Source of the DNA: Streptomyces dioscori
Lineage (GTDB): Bacteria; Actinomycetota; Actinomycetes; Streptomycetales; Streptomycetaceae
Reading direction: 5' to 3'
Length of the DNA: 64,000 nt
Assembly: GCF_003024195.1 (NCBI RefSeq)
Contig: NZ_KZ679054.1
Span: 186,001 to 250,000, forward strand
Made by a program: the position numbers and the translations under genes. The stretch's first letter is position 1. Every line of letters starts with the position of its first letter. Shown one piece after another: positions 17,592 to 25,934 of this stretch. The notes under the pieces were generated by a model. The model was not told the DNA's origin. It saw nothing but the letters and a program-made list of their open reading frames with translations, and did no database searches.

Positions 17592-17687
17592 AGTCTTTTC
17601 GCCTTTGGGGGGCGGGGGGCGAAGCCCCCGGTTTCGGGAAGGGGCGGGGCCGGGGAGAGAAGACCCCACCGGCCCCGGAGCGAGACC

Positions 17688-19046
17688 TCAGGCCGCCCGC
17701 CAGGGCAACTCCGCGGTCACCCGAGTAGGCCCGGCCGCAGGCGAATCGACCACGAGAATCCCGTCCACCGCGTCGAGCCGCCCCGCAAGCCCCGCAAGCC
17801 CGGACCCCGCCCCCGCATCGGCCCCACCGACCCCGTTGTCGACGACCTGAAGCATCAGCCGGTTCTCGATCCGCCAGACGTCGACCGTCGCCCGCGTGGC
17901 CCGCGAGTGCTTGCTGATGTTCTGCAGCAGCTCGGACACCGTGAAGTACGCGATCCCCTCGATGGCGGGCGCCGGCCGGGCCGGCAGATCGACCTCGACC
18001 TGCACGGGCACGGTGCACCGGGAGGCGACCGAGGACAGCGCGGCGTCGAGCCCGCGGTCGGTCAGCACGGCGGGATGGATCCCGCGGGCAAGATCCCGCA
18101 GCTCCTGAAGCGCCGTCTTCACCTCGCCGTGCGCCTCGCCGACCATCCGCGCCGCCGCCTCCGGATCCTCCGCCAGCTTCTCCTTCGCCAGCCCCAGATC
18201 CATCGCCAGCGCCACCAGCCGGGCCTGCGCCCCGTCATGCAGGTCGCGCTCGATGCGCCGCAGGTCGGCCGCCGCCGTGTCGACCACGACGCCCCGGTCC
18301 GACTCCAGTTCCACCACGCGGGTGGCCAGCTTCGAGGGGCCCAGCAGCCCGCCCACGAGGAGCCGGTCCACCAGGGTCAGCGACCGTATGATCCACGGCG
18401 TCGCGAGCGTGAGCAGCAGCCCGACCAGCGCGGTCACGGTGATCTCGAAGGGGTTGTCCAGGTAGATCCGGTGTCCCTCGTCCCCGTACAGCTGCAGTCC
18501 GTCCTGGCCGCCGGACATGGGGAAGACCCAGAACCACAGCGGGTACGTCAGCATCGTCCAGCCGGTCGTCCACAGGGTGATGGCGACGGAGAAGGCGAAC
18601 ACGGCCCACGGGAAGTGGATGACCGTGTAGACGAGGTGGCGCCAGGACGCGCCGCTCCGCAGCGTCGCCCCCATCCACCCCATGGGGCTGCGCTTGCGCA
18701 TCCGCAGCGGTTCCGGCGCTGCGACGTCGACCCCCAGCAGGACGCGGGCGCGCGCCCGTTCCAGCGCGCCCAGTGCGCGGCAGCCGGCGAGGCCCGCGGC
18801 GAGCACCGGGACGCCGAGGAAGGTGATCAGCAGGCCCGCGCCGAGCGACATCATCGTCACGGCGAAGGTGAACATGAAGATGCTCAGCGGCAGACTCAGC
18901 ATCACGTAGACGAACTCACGCAGGCTGCGGGCCTCGACCGGCGCCCGCAGCGCGGCGGGGAGCCGGTGCCACCGCTTCCCGGTGCCCTCCCCCCGGAATC
19001 CGGGGCCGTCGTCCCACCCGTATCCCTGTCCGTACTCCGTGGCCAT
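17688..19046 (-). CDS. Sensor histidine kinase (NarL-partner type), copy A
   Basis: A 452-residue membrane kinase. The N-terminal half carries about four to five hydrophobic segments forming a putative sensor domain (LPLSIFMFTFAVTMMSLGAG, VYTVIHFPWAVFAFSVAIT, ALVGLLLTLATPWII). The HisKA_3 dimerisation domain contains IERDLHDGAQARLV with H270 as phosphorylation site. The HATPase domain has the N-box region LLQNISKHS and G-box DNGVGGADAGAGSGLAGL. It is paralogous to the next upstream gene, with long near-identical stretches in the catalytic half, and probably signals to the adjacent NarL-type regulator. The stimulus is unknown. Confidence 0.94.
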   Translation of the reverse strand: MATEYGQGYGWDDGPGFRGEGTGKRWHRLPAALRAPVEARSLREFVYVMLSLPLSIFMFTFAVTMMSLGAGLLITFLGVPVLAAGLAGCRALGALERARARVLLGVDVAAPEPLRMRKRSPMGWMGATLRSGASWRHLVYTVIHFPWAVFAFSVAITLWTTGWTMLTYPLWFWVFPMSGGQDGLQLYGDEGHRIYLDNPFEITVTALVGLLLTLATPWIIRSLTLVDRLLVGGLLGPSKLATRVVELESDRGVVVDTAAADLRRIERDLHDGAQARLVALAMDLGLAKEKLAEDPEAAARMVGEAHGEVKTALQELRDLARGIHPAVLTDRGLDAALSSVASRCTVPVQVEVDLPARPAPAIEGIAYFTVSELLQNISKHSRATRATVDVWRIENRLMLQVVDNGVGGADAGAGSGLAGLAGRLDAVDGILVVDSPAAGPTRVTAELPWRAA

Positions 19047-19221
19047 GGCCGCCGTCCGTTCCTGTTCGTCAGCCGCTGCTGTTCGTCAGCCGCTTCGTCC
19101 GCTGGTGTACCTCCACTGTGCTGCGTGCGGCGCCCGCGGAACATGGAGCGCGTCGGCGTCTCGGCCGGGGGGTTTTCCCTACCCCGGCGCACGGGCCGTG
19201 CGGTGACCCGGGCACACGCAC

Positions 19222-19308
19222 GTACACCTCTACGCGACCATGCACGCACGTACGTACGCCCCCGTACGCGCCCCGGTCGGGGCGCGTACGGGGGCGTACG
19301 AGGTGTAC
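19222..19308 (-). terminator. Very strong hairpin between the two kinase genes
   Basis: A perfect 21-bp stem (19254-19274 with 19279-19299) around the loop GGTC. An outer pairing of GTACACCTC (19222-19230) with GAGGTGTAC (19300-19308) adds to it. It lies just past the 3' end of kinase copy B. The rest of the 319-base gap (19047-19365) shows no gene. Confidence 0.8.
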
Positions 19309-19365
19309 AGGGGCGTCGCCCCTCCTGAGGACTGCCTGGCCGGGGGAGACGCCCTGGCCAGGGCG

Positions 19366-20565
19366 TCACTCCGTCCGGTCGCGCCAGGGCAGCTCCGCCG
19401 TGATCGTCGTCGGCCCGCCATCCGGCGAGTCGATGACGAACAGCCCGTCCACCGCACCGAGCCGGTCCGCGAGCCCCGCCATCCCCGTACCGCCGTCGAG
19501 GGAGGCACCCCCGCGGCCGTCGTCCCAGACCTGTATGAGCAGCCGGTTCTCCGAACGCCACACGTCGACCGAGGCGGACCGCGCCCCGCTGTGCTTGCTG
19601 ACGTTCTGCAGCAGCTCGGAGACGGTGAAGTACGCGATGCCCTCGATGGCCGCGGCCGGGCGGGCCGGCAGATCGGCCGTCACCTTCACCGGCACCGTGC
19701 AGCGGGCGCCGACCGAGGACAGCGCGGCGTCCAGTCCGCGGTCGGTGAGGACCGCCGGGTGGATACCGCGGGCCAGGTCCCGCAGTTCCTGCAACGCCAG
19801 CTTCACCTCGCCGTGCGCCTCGTCGACCATGGCCGCGACGGTCTCGTCCGCCTGTCCCTCCAGCAGCTTCTCCTTCGCCAGGCCGAGCCCCATCGCGAGG
19901 TTCACCAGCCGGGCCTGCGCCCCGTCGTGCAGGTCCCGCTCGATACGCCGCAGGTCGGCCGCGGCCGTGTCGACGACCACCCCGCGGTCCGACTCCAGTT
20001 CGGCGATCCGCTGTTCCAGCTCGTCGGAGGGCGACAGCAGGGCGCGCACCATGGCCCGGTCGGCGTTGGCGAGACCGCGCGCGAGGAACGGCAGCACCGG
20101 CCACAGCACGAAGAGCGACGTCAGCATGAGGGTGAAGGTGATGATGCTCCACGGCAGCCGCATCAGCTCGTAGAGCACCGTCCGCCAGCCGACCGGATCC
20201 TTCAGGGCCATCCACAGCCACCCGAAGAAACCGCCCCGCCCGCGGAACGGCAACGGGCTCGGCTCGTCCACCCGCACCCCGAGCAGACCCCTGGCCCGCA
20301 TCCGCTCGAACTTCCCCAACTGGCGCGCGCCCAGCAGCCCGAACGCCAGCACCGGCAGCCCGATCACGGTCACCGTCAGCCCCGCTCCCAGGAACAGCAC
20401 GGTGACGACATAGGTGAAGCCGACGAGGGACGACGGCAGGTTGGCCAGGAGATGCGCGATCTCCTTCCAGGTGTGCCGGTCGTAGGCGAAGCGCGGGGGT
20501 GGCGGCCTGTCGGTGCCGATGCCCAGGGTGTCGACGGCCGGAATGCGTTCGGTCATAGGCGCCAC
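19366..20565 (-). CDS. Sensor histidine kinase (NarL-partner type), copy B
   Basis: A 399-residue paralogue of the following kinase with the same architecture: hydrophobic sensor half (SSLVGFTYVVTVLFLGAGL, VTVIGLPVLAFGLLGARQL, SIITFTLMLTSLFVLWPVL), HisKA_3 motif IERDLHDGAQARLV with H213, and ATPase domain (LLQNVSKHS, DDGRGGASLDGGTGMAGL). The 12-residue run VVVDTAAADLRR plus IERDLHDGAQARLV is identical in both copies. The start could also be MTERIPA at 20556. With copy A and the response regulator it forms a minus-strand set of two kinases and one regulator. Confidence 0.94.
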   Translation of the reverse strand: MAPMTERIPAVDTLGIGTDRPPPPRFAYDRHTWKEIAHLLANLPSSLVGFTYVVTVLFLGAGLTVTVIGLPVLAFGLLGARQLGKFERMRARGLLGVRVDEPSPLPFRGRGGFFGWLWMALKDPVGWRTVLYELMRLPWSIITFTLMLTSLFVLWPVLPFLARGLANADRAMVRALLSPSDELEQRIAELESDRGVVVDTAAADLRRIERDLHDGAQARLVNLAMGLGLAKEKLLEGQADETVAAMVDEAHGEVKLALQELRDLARGIHPAVLTDRGLDAALSSVGARCTVPVKVTADLPARPAAAIEGIAYFTVSELLQNVSKHSGARSASVDVWRSENRLLIQVWDDGRGGASLDGGTGMAGLADRLGAVDGLFVIDSPDGGPTTITAELPWRDRTE

Positions 20566-20933
20566 CTTGCCGAACCGCGGCCCGCGGCGCCATGAGGTGG
20601 GCCGCCTCCGTCTCCGGGGGAAAACCCCACCATCGGCGGCTCCGGCCCTCCTCGACCGCCGTCCGGGAACCCAACTGCACCATGCCTAACCGTGACGGGC
20701 TGCTTACGGTCTCTTTAGCAGGCCCTAGACTCCGGTGCGTACAGATCGTCGAACGCGGCGCACCGCACGGCGCGCACGCAGGCGCACGCCTGGCACTGCG
20801 GACTCGTACGGGCCCGTCGTACGTGGTCGTACGGGCTCCTGCTGCACGTGGTCGTACGGGCTCGTACGGGCTAGCTGCACGGCATCACACCAGGTCACAC
20901 GAGGTCATCCAGGCCAGGGAGCGAGGGGCGGAC
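20566..20933. repeat. nuo promoter-side region with direct repeats
   Basis: This 368-base gap lies between divergent kinase B and nuoA. ACGTGGTCGTACGGGCTC occurs at 20821-20838 and again at 20846-20863. The inner CTCGTACGGGC recurs at 20803 and 20861, so CGTACGGGC appears four times within about 70 bases. GGTCA half-sites follow at 20892 and 20902. No gene is visible. The repeats may be binding sites controlling the nuo operon. Confidence 0.7.
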
Positions 20934-21383
20934 GTGCCGGAACCGACCATGGTCGCGGCGACCGGAACCACGGGAACCGGAGCCGGTACCGCGGCCACCG
21001 GAACCTCCCTCGCGGCGGACTACTTCCAGTCCTACTCGGTCGTCGGACTGCTCGCCGTGGTCGGCGTGCTGTTCGTCGCCGTCGCCTTCGGAGCGGGCCG
21101 CCTGCTGCGCCCCGTCGTCCCGACCCCCGAGAAGCTCATGACGTACGAGTGCGGGGTCGACCCCGTCGGCGAGGGCTGGGCCCACACCCAGGTCCGCTAC
21201 TACGTCTACGCGTTCCTGTACGTGATCTTCGCCGTCGACTCGATCTTCCTCTTCCCCTGGGCGACGGTGTTCGCCGCGCCCGGCTACGGCGCGGCGACGC
21301 TCGTGGAGATGTTCCTCTTCCTCGGCTTCCTGGCCGTCGGTCTGCTGTACGCATACAAGAAGGGCGTCCTCACATGGACGTGA
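20934..21383 (+). CDS. nuoA: NADH-quinone oxidoreductase subunit A, second (partial) complex I
   Basis: A small membrane subunit of complex I near the quinone-binding junction, 149 residues. It has three predicted helices: YSVVGLLAVVGVLFVAVAFGAG, VYAFLYVIFAVDSIFLFPW and TLVEMFLFLGFLAVGLLYAY. The hallmark YECGVDPVGEGWAHTQVRYY lies between helices 1 and 2, including the conserved loop Cys. An Ala/Gly/Thr-rich leader of about 25 residues precedes helix 1. I chose the GTG at 20934; the ATG at 20949 is an alternative. It is the first gene of a ten-gene operon, and its stop overlaps the nuoB start. Confidence 0.94.
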   Translation: MPEPTMVAATGTTGTGAGTAATGTSLAADYFQSYSVVGLLAVVGVLFVAVAFGAGRLLRPVVPTPEKLMTYECGVDPVGEGWAHTQVRYYVYAFLYVIFAVDSIFLFPWATVFAAPGYGAATLVEMFLFLGFLAVGLLYAYKKGVLTWT

Positions 21384-22057
21384 CCCCCACGGCCGCCTCG
21401 ACCCCGTCGACGTCCTCGGCCGCCCCGGCGACTCCGGTCCCGCCGGCTCCCGAGCCGGTGCTGCTGCCGGAGCCGAAGCGGCTGGGCGCGCTCGCCCGGC
21501 TGGCCCCCGAGCCGATGAAGGTGGTCCTGAACTGGGGCCGCCGCTACTCGCTCTGGGTCTTCAACTTCGGACTCGCCTGCTGCGCGATCGAGTTCATCGC
21601 CGCGTCGATGGCCCGCCACGACTTCATCCGCCTCGGCGTCATCCCGTTCGCCCCCGGCCCGCGCCAGGCCGACCTGATGGTGGTCTCCGGCACGGTCACC
21701 GACAAGATGGCCCCGGCCGTGAAGCGCCTGTACGAGCAGATGCCCGAACCGAAGTACGTCATCTCCTTCGGCGCCTGCTCGAACTGCGGCGGCCCGTACT
21801 GGGACTCGTACTCCGTGACGAAGGGCGTCGACCAGATCATCCCGGTCGACGTGTACGTACCGGGCTGCCCGCCCCGCCCGGAGGCGCTCCTCCAGGGCAT
21901 CCTCAAGCTCCAGGAGAAGATCGCCCGGGAGTCCCTGGGGGAGCGGTACGCGTCCTCGGGCGCCGGCCGCCCCTCCGTCGCCGCGCTGCAGAGCGGCCTC
22001 GTCCAGCCGCCGGCCGCGGCGCCCACCACGGCTGCGACCGCGGAGGACGCCCGATGA
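21374..22057 (+). CDS. nuoB: NADH-quinone oxidoreductase subunit B
   Basis: The peripheral-arm subunit that binds the terminal N2 [4Fe-4S] cluster donating electrons to quinone, 227 residues. The cluster ligands are intact: C69-C70 in GLACCAIEF, C135 in FGACSNCGG and C165 in VPGCPPRPE. About 40 N-terminal residues and 45 C-terminal residues are Pro/Ala/Ser-rich extensions. In all characterised complexes the N2 site is completed by NuoD, which has no gene here. The start overlaps nuoA by 10 bases. Confidence 0.95.
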   Translation: MDVTPTAASTPSTSSAAPATPVPPAPEPVLLPEPKRLGALARLAPEPMKVVLNWGRRYSLWVFNFGLACCAIEFIAASMARHDFIRLGVIPFAPGPRQADLMVVSGTVTDKMAPAVKRLYEQMPEPKYVISFGACSNCGGPYWDSYSVTKGVDQIIPVDVYVPGCPPRPEALLQGILKLQEKIARESLGERYASSGAGRPSVAALQSGLVQPPAAAPTTAATAEDAR

Positions 22058-23244
22058 CCGGGACCACCGGCTGGCTCCCCGCTTCCGTGGGGGAACTCTT
22101 CGGCCCCGACGCCACGGCCGAGGAGTCGTACGAGCTGCTGACGGTCGACGTGCCCCCGGCGTCCTGGCTCGCCTCCCTGCAGAGCGCGCGCGACACCCTG
22201 GGCTGCACCTACTTCGACTGGCTGAGCGCCGTCGACGAACCGGGCATGCCATCCGGCACACCCGACGCGGCAGCCGACGCGGCAGCCGGTGCGGAGTCCG
22301 GCGCCGCACCAGGTTCCGGACCCGGCGCCGCATCGGCCGGAGGCTTCCGCGTGTCGGCCCATCTCGTCGCGCTGGCCCCCGTACGCCGTCTCCTCGTCCG
22401 TACGACGGTCCCGCACTCCGCACCCGCCCTCCCCTCCGCCGTCGAGATCTACGCGGGCGCCGCCTGGCACGAACGCGAGACCCACGAGATGTTCGGGGTC
22501 ACCTTCGAGGGCCACCCCGGGCTGGACCCGCTCCTGCTCCCCGAGGGCTTCGAGGGCCACCCCCTGCGCAAGGACTTCGTCCTGGCGGCCCGCGTGGCGA
22601 AGGCCTGGCCGGGCGCGAAGGAGCCGGGGGAGTCGGAGCACGGCGGCCCGAAACGCCGCCAGATGCTCCCGCCGGGAGTCCCCGACCCGAACGAGTGGGG
22701 CCCCCTCAAGGGCCAGCTCCCCCCGGCCCCCGCCCGCCCGACCCGAGGCGCGGGCCGCGCGGCGGGTGCGCGAGGAGCGGCGGGCGCGCCCGCCGGCGGC
22801 GAGCGCCCACCCCGGCGGACCCGCACGGCGGCCGGCGGCTCGGCGAGCCAGACGACGACACCACCACCGTCGCCGCCACCGGCCGCCACGGCTTCGGCCA
22901 CACCTGCGCCCGCGTCCACGCCCGCGTCCACGCCTGCGCCCAAGGCGCCGGTCGAACCGACGACTCCGACCGAGCCGAAGGCGCCCGCCGATTCGAAGGC
23001 GCCCGTCGACCCCAATGCGCCCGCCGAGCCGAACGCGCCCGCCGAACCGAAGGCGCCCGCAGCGCCACGCGGTTCGGACGCCCCGTGGCACCAGGCCCGC
23101 CCGGCCTTCGACGAGCCCGCACCACCGCCGAAGCCACAGTCCGGCAAACCTTCGTCCGCCCCAGACGACCCTGACGCCCGTGACGTCCCTGACGACCCCG
23201 ACCGCCCCGACGATCCCGAAAGCCCCACAGGAGGCGCGCAGTGA
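22054..23244 (+). CDS. nuoC: NADH-quinone oxidoreductase subunit C with long Pro/Ala-rich tail
   Basis: The 30-kDa-type subunit of the complex I connecting module, 396 residues (the usual stand-alone subunit is about 150-250). The family signature ERETHEMFGVTFEGHPGLDP followed by LLLPEGFEGHPLRKDF spans 140-175. Two oddities: an Ala/Gly/Pro-rich insertion at about 65-97 inside the domain, and a tail from about 222 to 396 almost wholly of Pro, Ala, Thr, Lys and Asp with EPKAP/EPNAP repeats, ending in an acidic DDPD-rich stretch. The tail is probably disordered and is not needed for the fold. It overlaps nuoB by 4 bases and nuoH by 4 bases. Confidence 0.92.
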   Translation: MTGTTGWLPASVGELFGPDATAEESYELLTVDVPPASWLASLQSARDTLGCTYFDWLSAVDEPGMPSGTPDAAADAAAGAESGAAPGSGPGAASAGGFRVSAHLVALAPVRRLLVRTTVPHSAPALPSAVEIYAGAAWHERETHEMFGVTFEGHPGLDPLLLPEGFEGHPLRKDFVLAARVAKAWPGAKEPGESEHGGPKRRQMLPPGVPDPNEWGPLKGQLPPAPARPTRGAGRAAGARGAAGAPAGGERPPRRTRTAAGGSASQTTTPPPSPPPAATASATPAPASTPASTPAPKAPVEPTTPTEPKAPADSKAPVDPNAPAEPNAPAEPKAPAAPRGSDAPWHQARPAFDEPAPPPKPQSGKPSSAPDDPDARDVPDDPDRPDDPESPTGGAQ

Positions 23245-24209
23245 ACGACGCGCTCGACGTCGCGCTGCGACTCCTCGTCGTCTTCGTCGTGTTCCTGACG
23301 TTCCCCCTGATCGTGGGTCAGGCCGAGCACAAGGTGATGGCCCACATGCAGGGCCGCCTCGGCCCCATGTACGCGGGCGGCTTCCACGGCTGGGCCCAAC
23401 TCGTCGCGGACGGCGTGAAGTTCGCCCAGAAGGAAGACGTGGTCCCGGCCGACGCGGACCGCCGTGTCTTCCAGCTCGCCCCCGCCGTGGCCCTCCTCCC
23501 GTATCTCATGGTCCTCCTCGTCATCCCGATCGGCCCGGGCGAGGGCGCGGTCGGCGAGGTCGTCGACGCGGGCATCTTCTTCGTCCTCGCCGTGATGGGC
23601 GTCAGCGTCCTCGGCTCGCTCATGGCCGGCTGGGCCTCGGCCAACAAGTTCTCCCTCCTCGGCGGTCTGCGCACCGCCGCCCAGCTCCTCGCGTACGAAC
23701 TCCCCATGCTGCTGACCGCCGCCTCGGTCGCCATGGCGGCCGGCACGGTCTCCCTCCCCGGCATCGTCGACGCCTTCGAGTGGTGGTGGCTGCCCTGGCA
23801 GATCGTCGGCGCGATCGTCTTCTTCGTGGCGGGCCTCGCCGAACTCCAGCGCCCGCCCTTCGACATGCCGGTCGCCGACTCGGAGATCATCTTCGGCGCC
23901 TACACCGAGTACACCGGCCTGCGCTTCGCCCTGTTCCTCCTCGCCGAGTACGCCGGAATCGTCGTCCTGTGCGGCCTGACCACCGTGCTCTTCCTGGGTG
24001 GCTGGCACGGCCCGTGGGGCGCCGACGGCCTCGGCTGGGTCTGGACCCTGCTGAAGGCGGCCGTCCTCGCCTTCGTCGTCATCTGGCTGCGCGTCACCTA
24101 CCCCCGCCTGCGCGAGGACCAGCTCCAGAAACTCGCCTGGACCCTCCTCGTCCCCCTCTCCCTCGCCCAGATCGCCCTCACCGGCATCGTCAAGGTGGTG
24201 ATCGCGTAA
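23241..24209 (+). CDS. nuoH: NADH-quinone oxidoreductase subunit H
   Basis: The membrane subunit that anchors the peripheral arm and lines the quinone tunnel, 322 residues with about eight helices. Conserved segments include AEHKVMAHMQGRLGPMYAG, GWAQLVADGVKFAQKED, AELQRPPFDMPVADSEI and GAYTEYTGLRFALFLLAEY, which carry the charged residues of the quinone cavity. WLRVTYPRLREDQLQKLAW is near the C-terminus. The GTG start overlaps the nuoC stop. Confidence 0.97.
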   Translation: MNDALDVALRLLVVFVVFLTFPLIVGQAEHKVMAHMQGRLGPMYAGGFHGWAQLVADGVKFAQKEDVVPADADRRVFQLAPAVALLPYLMVLLVIPIGPGEGAVGEVVDAGIFFVLAVMGVSVLGSLMAGWASANKFSLLGGLRTAAQLLAYELPMLLTAASVAMAAGTVSLPGIVDAFEWWWLPWQIVGAIVFFVAGLAELQRPPFDMPVADSEIIFGAYTEYTGLRFALFLLAEYAGIVVLCGLTTVLFLGGWHGPWGADGLGWVWTLLKAAVLAFVVIWLRVTYPRLREDQLQKLAWTLLVPLSLAQIALTGIVKVVIA

Positions 24210-24211
24210 CC

Positions 24212-24805
24212 ATGTCCCCCTTTCCCGGCTCCGGCCTGGCCAAGGGCCTGGCCGTCACCCTGCGCACGATGACGAAGAAGACCGTCACCGCGCAGTACCC
24301 CGACGCCCAGCCCGAACTCCCGCCCCGCACCCGCGGCGTCATCGGGCTCTTCGAGGAGAACTGCACGGTCTGCATGCTGTGCGCCCGTGAGTGCCCGGAC
24401 TGGTGCATCTACATCGACTCCCACAAGGAGACGGTCCCGGCCGCCGCCCCCGGTGGCCGCGAGCGCAGCCGCAACGTCCTCGACCGCTTCGCCATCGACT
24501 TCTCCCTCTGCATGTACTGCGGTATCTGCATCGAGGTCTGCCCGTTCGACGCCCTCTTCTGGTCCCCCGAGTTCGAGTACGCCGAGACCGACATCCACGA
24601 ACTCACCCACGAACGCGACAAGCTCCGCGACTGGATGTGGACCGTCCCGGCCCCGCCGGCCCTCGACCCCGGCGCCGAGGAACCCAAGGAGATCGCCGCC
24701 GCCCGCAAGACCGCCGAGAAACTCGCCACGGCCCAGGCACAGCCGGAGCCCGGCGTCACCGGCCCCACCGATCCCACCGATCCGCCGCAGGGAGGCGCAT
24801 CGTGA
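24212..24805 (+). CDS. nuoI: NADH-quinone oxidoreductase subunit I
   Basis: A ferredoxin-like subunit carrying two [4Fe-4S] clusters (N6a/N6b), 197 residues. Both CxxCxxCxxxCP motifs are complete: C51, C54, C57, C61 and C100, C103, C106, C110. It would accept electrons from an input module or from free ferredoxin and pass them to NuoB. Residues from about 150 are a Pro/Ala/Thr-rich tail. The ATG lies just after the nuoH stop, and the stop overlaps the nuoJ start by 4 bases. Confidence 0.96.
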   Translation: MSPFPGSGLAKGLAVTLRTMTKKTVTAQYPDAQPELPPRTRGVIGLFEENCTVCMLCARECPDWCIYIDSHKETVPAAAPGGRERSRNVLDRFAIDFSLCMYCGICIEVCPFDALFWSPEFEYAETDIHELTHERDKLRDWMWTVPAPPALDPGAEEPKEIAAARKTAEKLATAQAQPEPGVTGPTDPTDPPQGGAS

Positions 24806-25521
24806 GTCCCGCCGCGGCCACCGTCTCGGCGGCGCAGGCCACGACCACCGCCGCCGAGACCCACGGCTTCCTCTCCCCGACGGGCGTCGAGATCGCCTTC
24901 CTCCTCGTCGGCCTGGTCACCTTCGGCGCCGCCGTCGTCACGGTCACCACGAAGCAACTGGTGCACGCCGCCCTGTGGCTGGTCGTCGCCCTCGGCGGCC
25001 TCGCCGTCGAATACCTCCTCCTCACGGCCGAGTTCATCGCCTGGGTGCAGGTCCTCATCTACGTCGGTTCCGTCGTCGTCCTCCTCCTCTTCGGCCTGAT
25101 GCTCACCAGGGCCCCGATCGGCCGCTCCCCGGACGCCGACTCCGGCAACCGCTGGGTGGCCCTCGCCGTCGCGATCGCCGCGGCCGCCGCCCTCGTCTGG
25201 GTGGTCGTCGACGCCTTCCGGACGACCTGGATCGACCTGGACGGCGCCGCCGCCGGCTCCACCGCGGTCACCGGCGCGAGCCTCTTCCAGAGCTGGGTGC
25301 TCCCCTTCGAGGCCCTCTCGGTCCTGCTGCTCGCCGCGCTGGTCGGCGCGATCGTCCTCTCCCGCAAGACGAAGGCGAGGACGCAGGCGCAGGAGGCGGC
25401 CGGGGGAACGACCACCGCGAGCCCCCTGCGCCCTCCGAGCCCGGGGCCCGACGCCACCCGAAGCGCCGTCCGGGGCGCCGCCAGGAGCGATGCCCGGAGT
25501 GACAAGGAAGGCGCCCGCTGA
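24802..25521 (+). CDS. nuoJ: NADH-quinone oxidoreductase subunit J
   Basis: A membrane subunit of the proton-pumping arm, 239 residues, about five helices. Typical sequence is QLVHAALWLVVALGGLAVEY followed by LLTAEFIAWVQVLIYVGSVVVL with the pi-bulge region. The first 20 residues are Ala/Thr-rich. A basic/Pro/Ser tail of about 45 residues follows the last helix (LSRKTKARTQAQE to KEGAR). The GTG start has GGGAGGCGCATC upstream. Confidence 0.95.
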   Translation: MSPAAATVSAAQATTTAAETHGFLSPTGVEIAFLLVGLVTFGAAVVTVTTKQLVHAALWLVVALGGLAVEYLLLTAEFIAWVQVLIYVGSVVVLLLFGLMLTRAPIGRSPDADSGNRWVALAVAIAAAAALVWVVVDAFRTTWIDLDGAAAGSTAVTGASLFQSWVLPFEALSVLLLAALVGAIVLSRKTKARTQAQEAAGGTTTASPLRPPSPGPDATRSAVRGAARSDARSDKEGAR

Positions 25522-25934
25522 TGCATCTCGCCTACCCGGCCGTACTCTCCGCCCTCCTCTTCGCCACCGGCCTCTACGGAGTCCTCGCCCGCCGCAACGC
25601 GATCCTGGTCCTGATGTCCGTCGAGCTGATGCTCAACGCCGTCAACCTCAACCTCGTCGCCTTCGACGTCTGGCTCAGCAAGACAGCCCGGGACACCCTG
25701 CACTCCGGTCAGGCCCTGACCCTGTTCACGATCGCCATCGCCGCCGCCGAGATCGGTATCGGCCTCGCGATCGTCCTCGCCGTCCACCGCAACCGCGGCA
25801 CCGCGGACATCGACAGGCTCCGCGACACCGCCGAACCCGGCAACGACGACCCCGACGACGACTCCGATGACGACTCCGACGGCTCCGGGTCCACCCGGAG
25901 CGAACCGGCCGAGAAGGCTGAGGCCACCGCGTGA
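25521..25934 (+). CDS. nuoK: NADH-quinone oxidoreductase subunit K
   Basis: A small antiporter-like (MrpC-type) membrane subunit, 137 residues (the family is usually about 100). Three helices are visible, with the conserved membrane Glu in MSVELMLNAVNLNLV and the second in AAAEIGIGLAIVLAVHR. The extra 35 C-terminal residues are strongly acidic (DDDSDDDSDGSGS) and then Glu/Ala-rich. Its ATG shares an A with the nuoJ stop codon. Confidence 0.95.
   Translation: MHLAYPAVLSALLFATGLYGVLARRNAILVLMSVELMLNAVNLNLVAFDVWLSKTARDTLHSGQALTLFTIAIAAAEIGIGLAIVLAVHRNRGTADIDRLRDTAEPGNDDPDDDSDDDSDGSGSTRSEPAEKAEATA

Noticed and set aside
22289..24805. An 838-codon plus-strand frame running through nuoC and nuoH into nuoI
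   Set aside because: The first 640 codons are Arg/Pro-rich shadow sequence; only the last 197 codons from 24212 (NuoI) are real.
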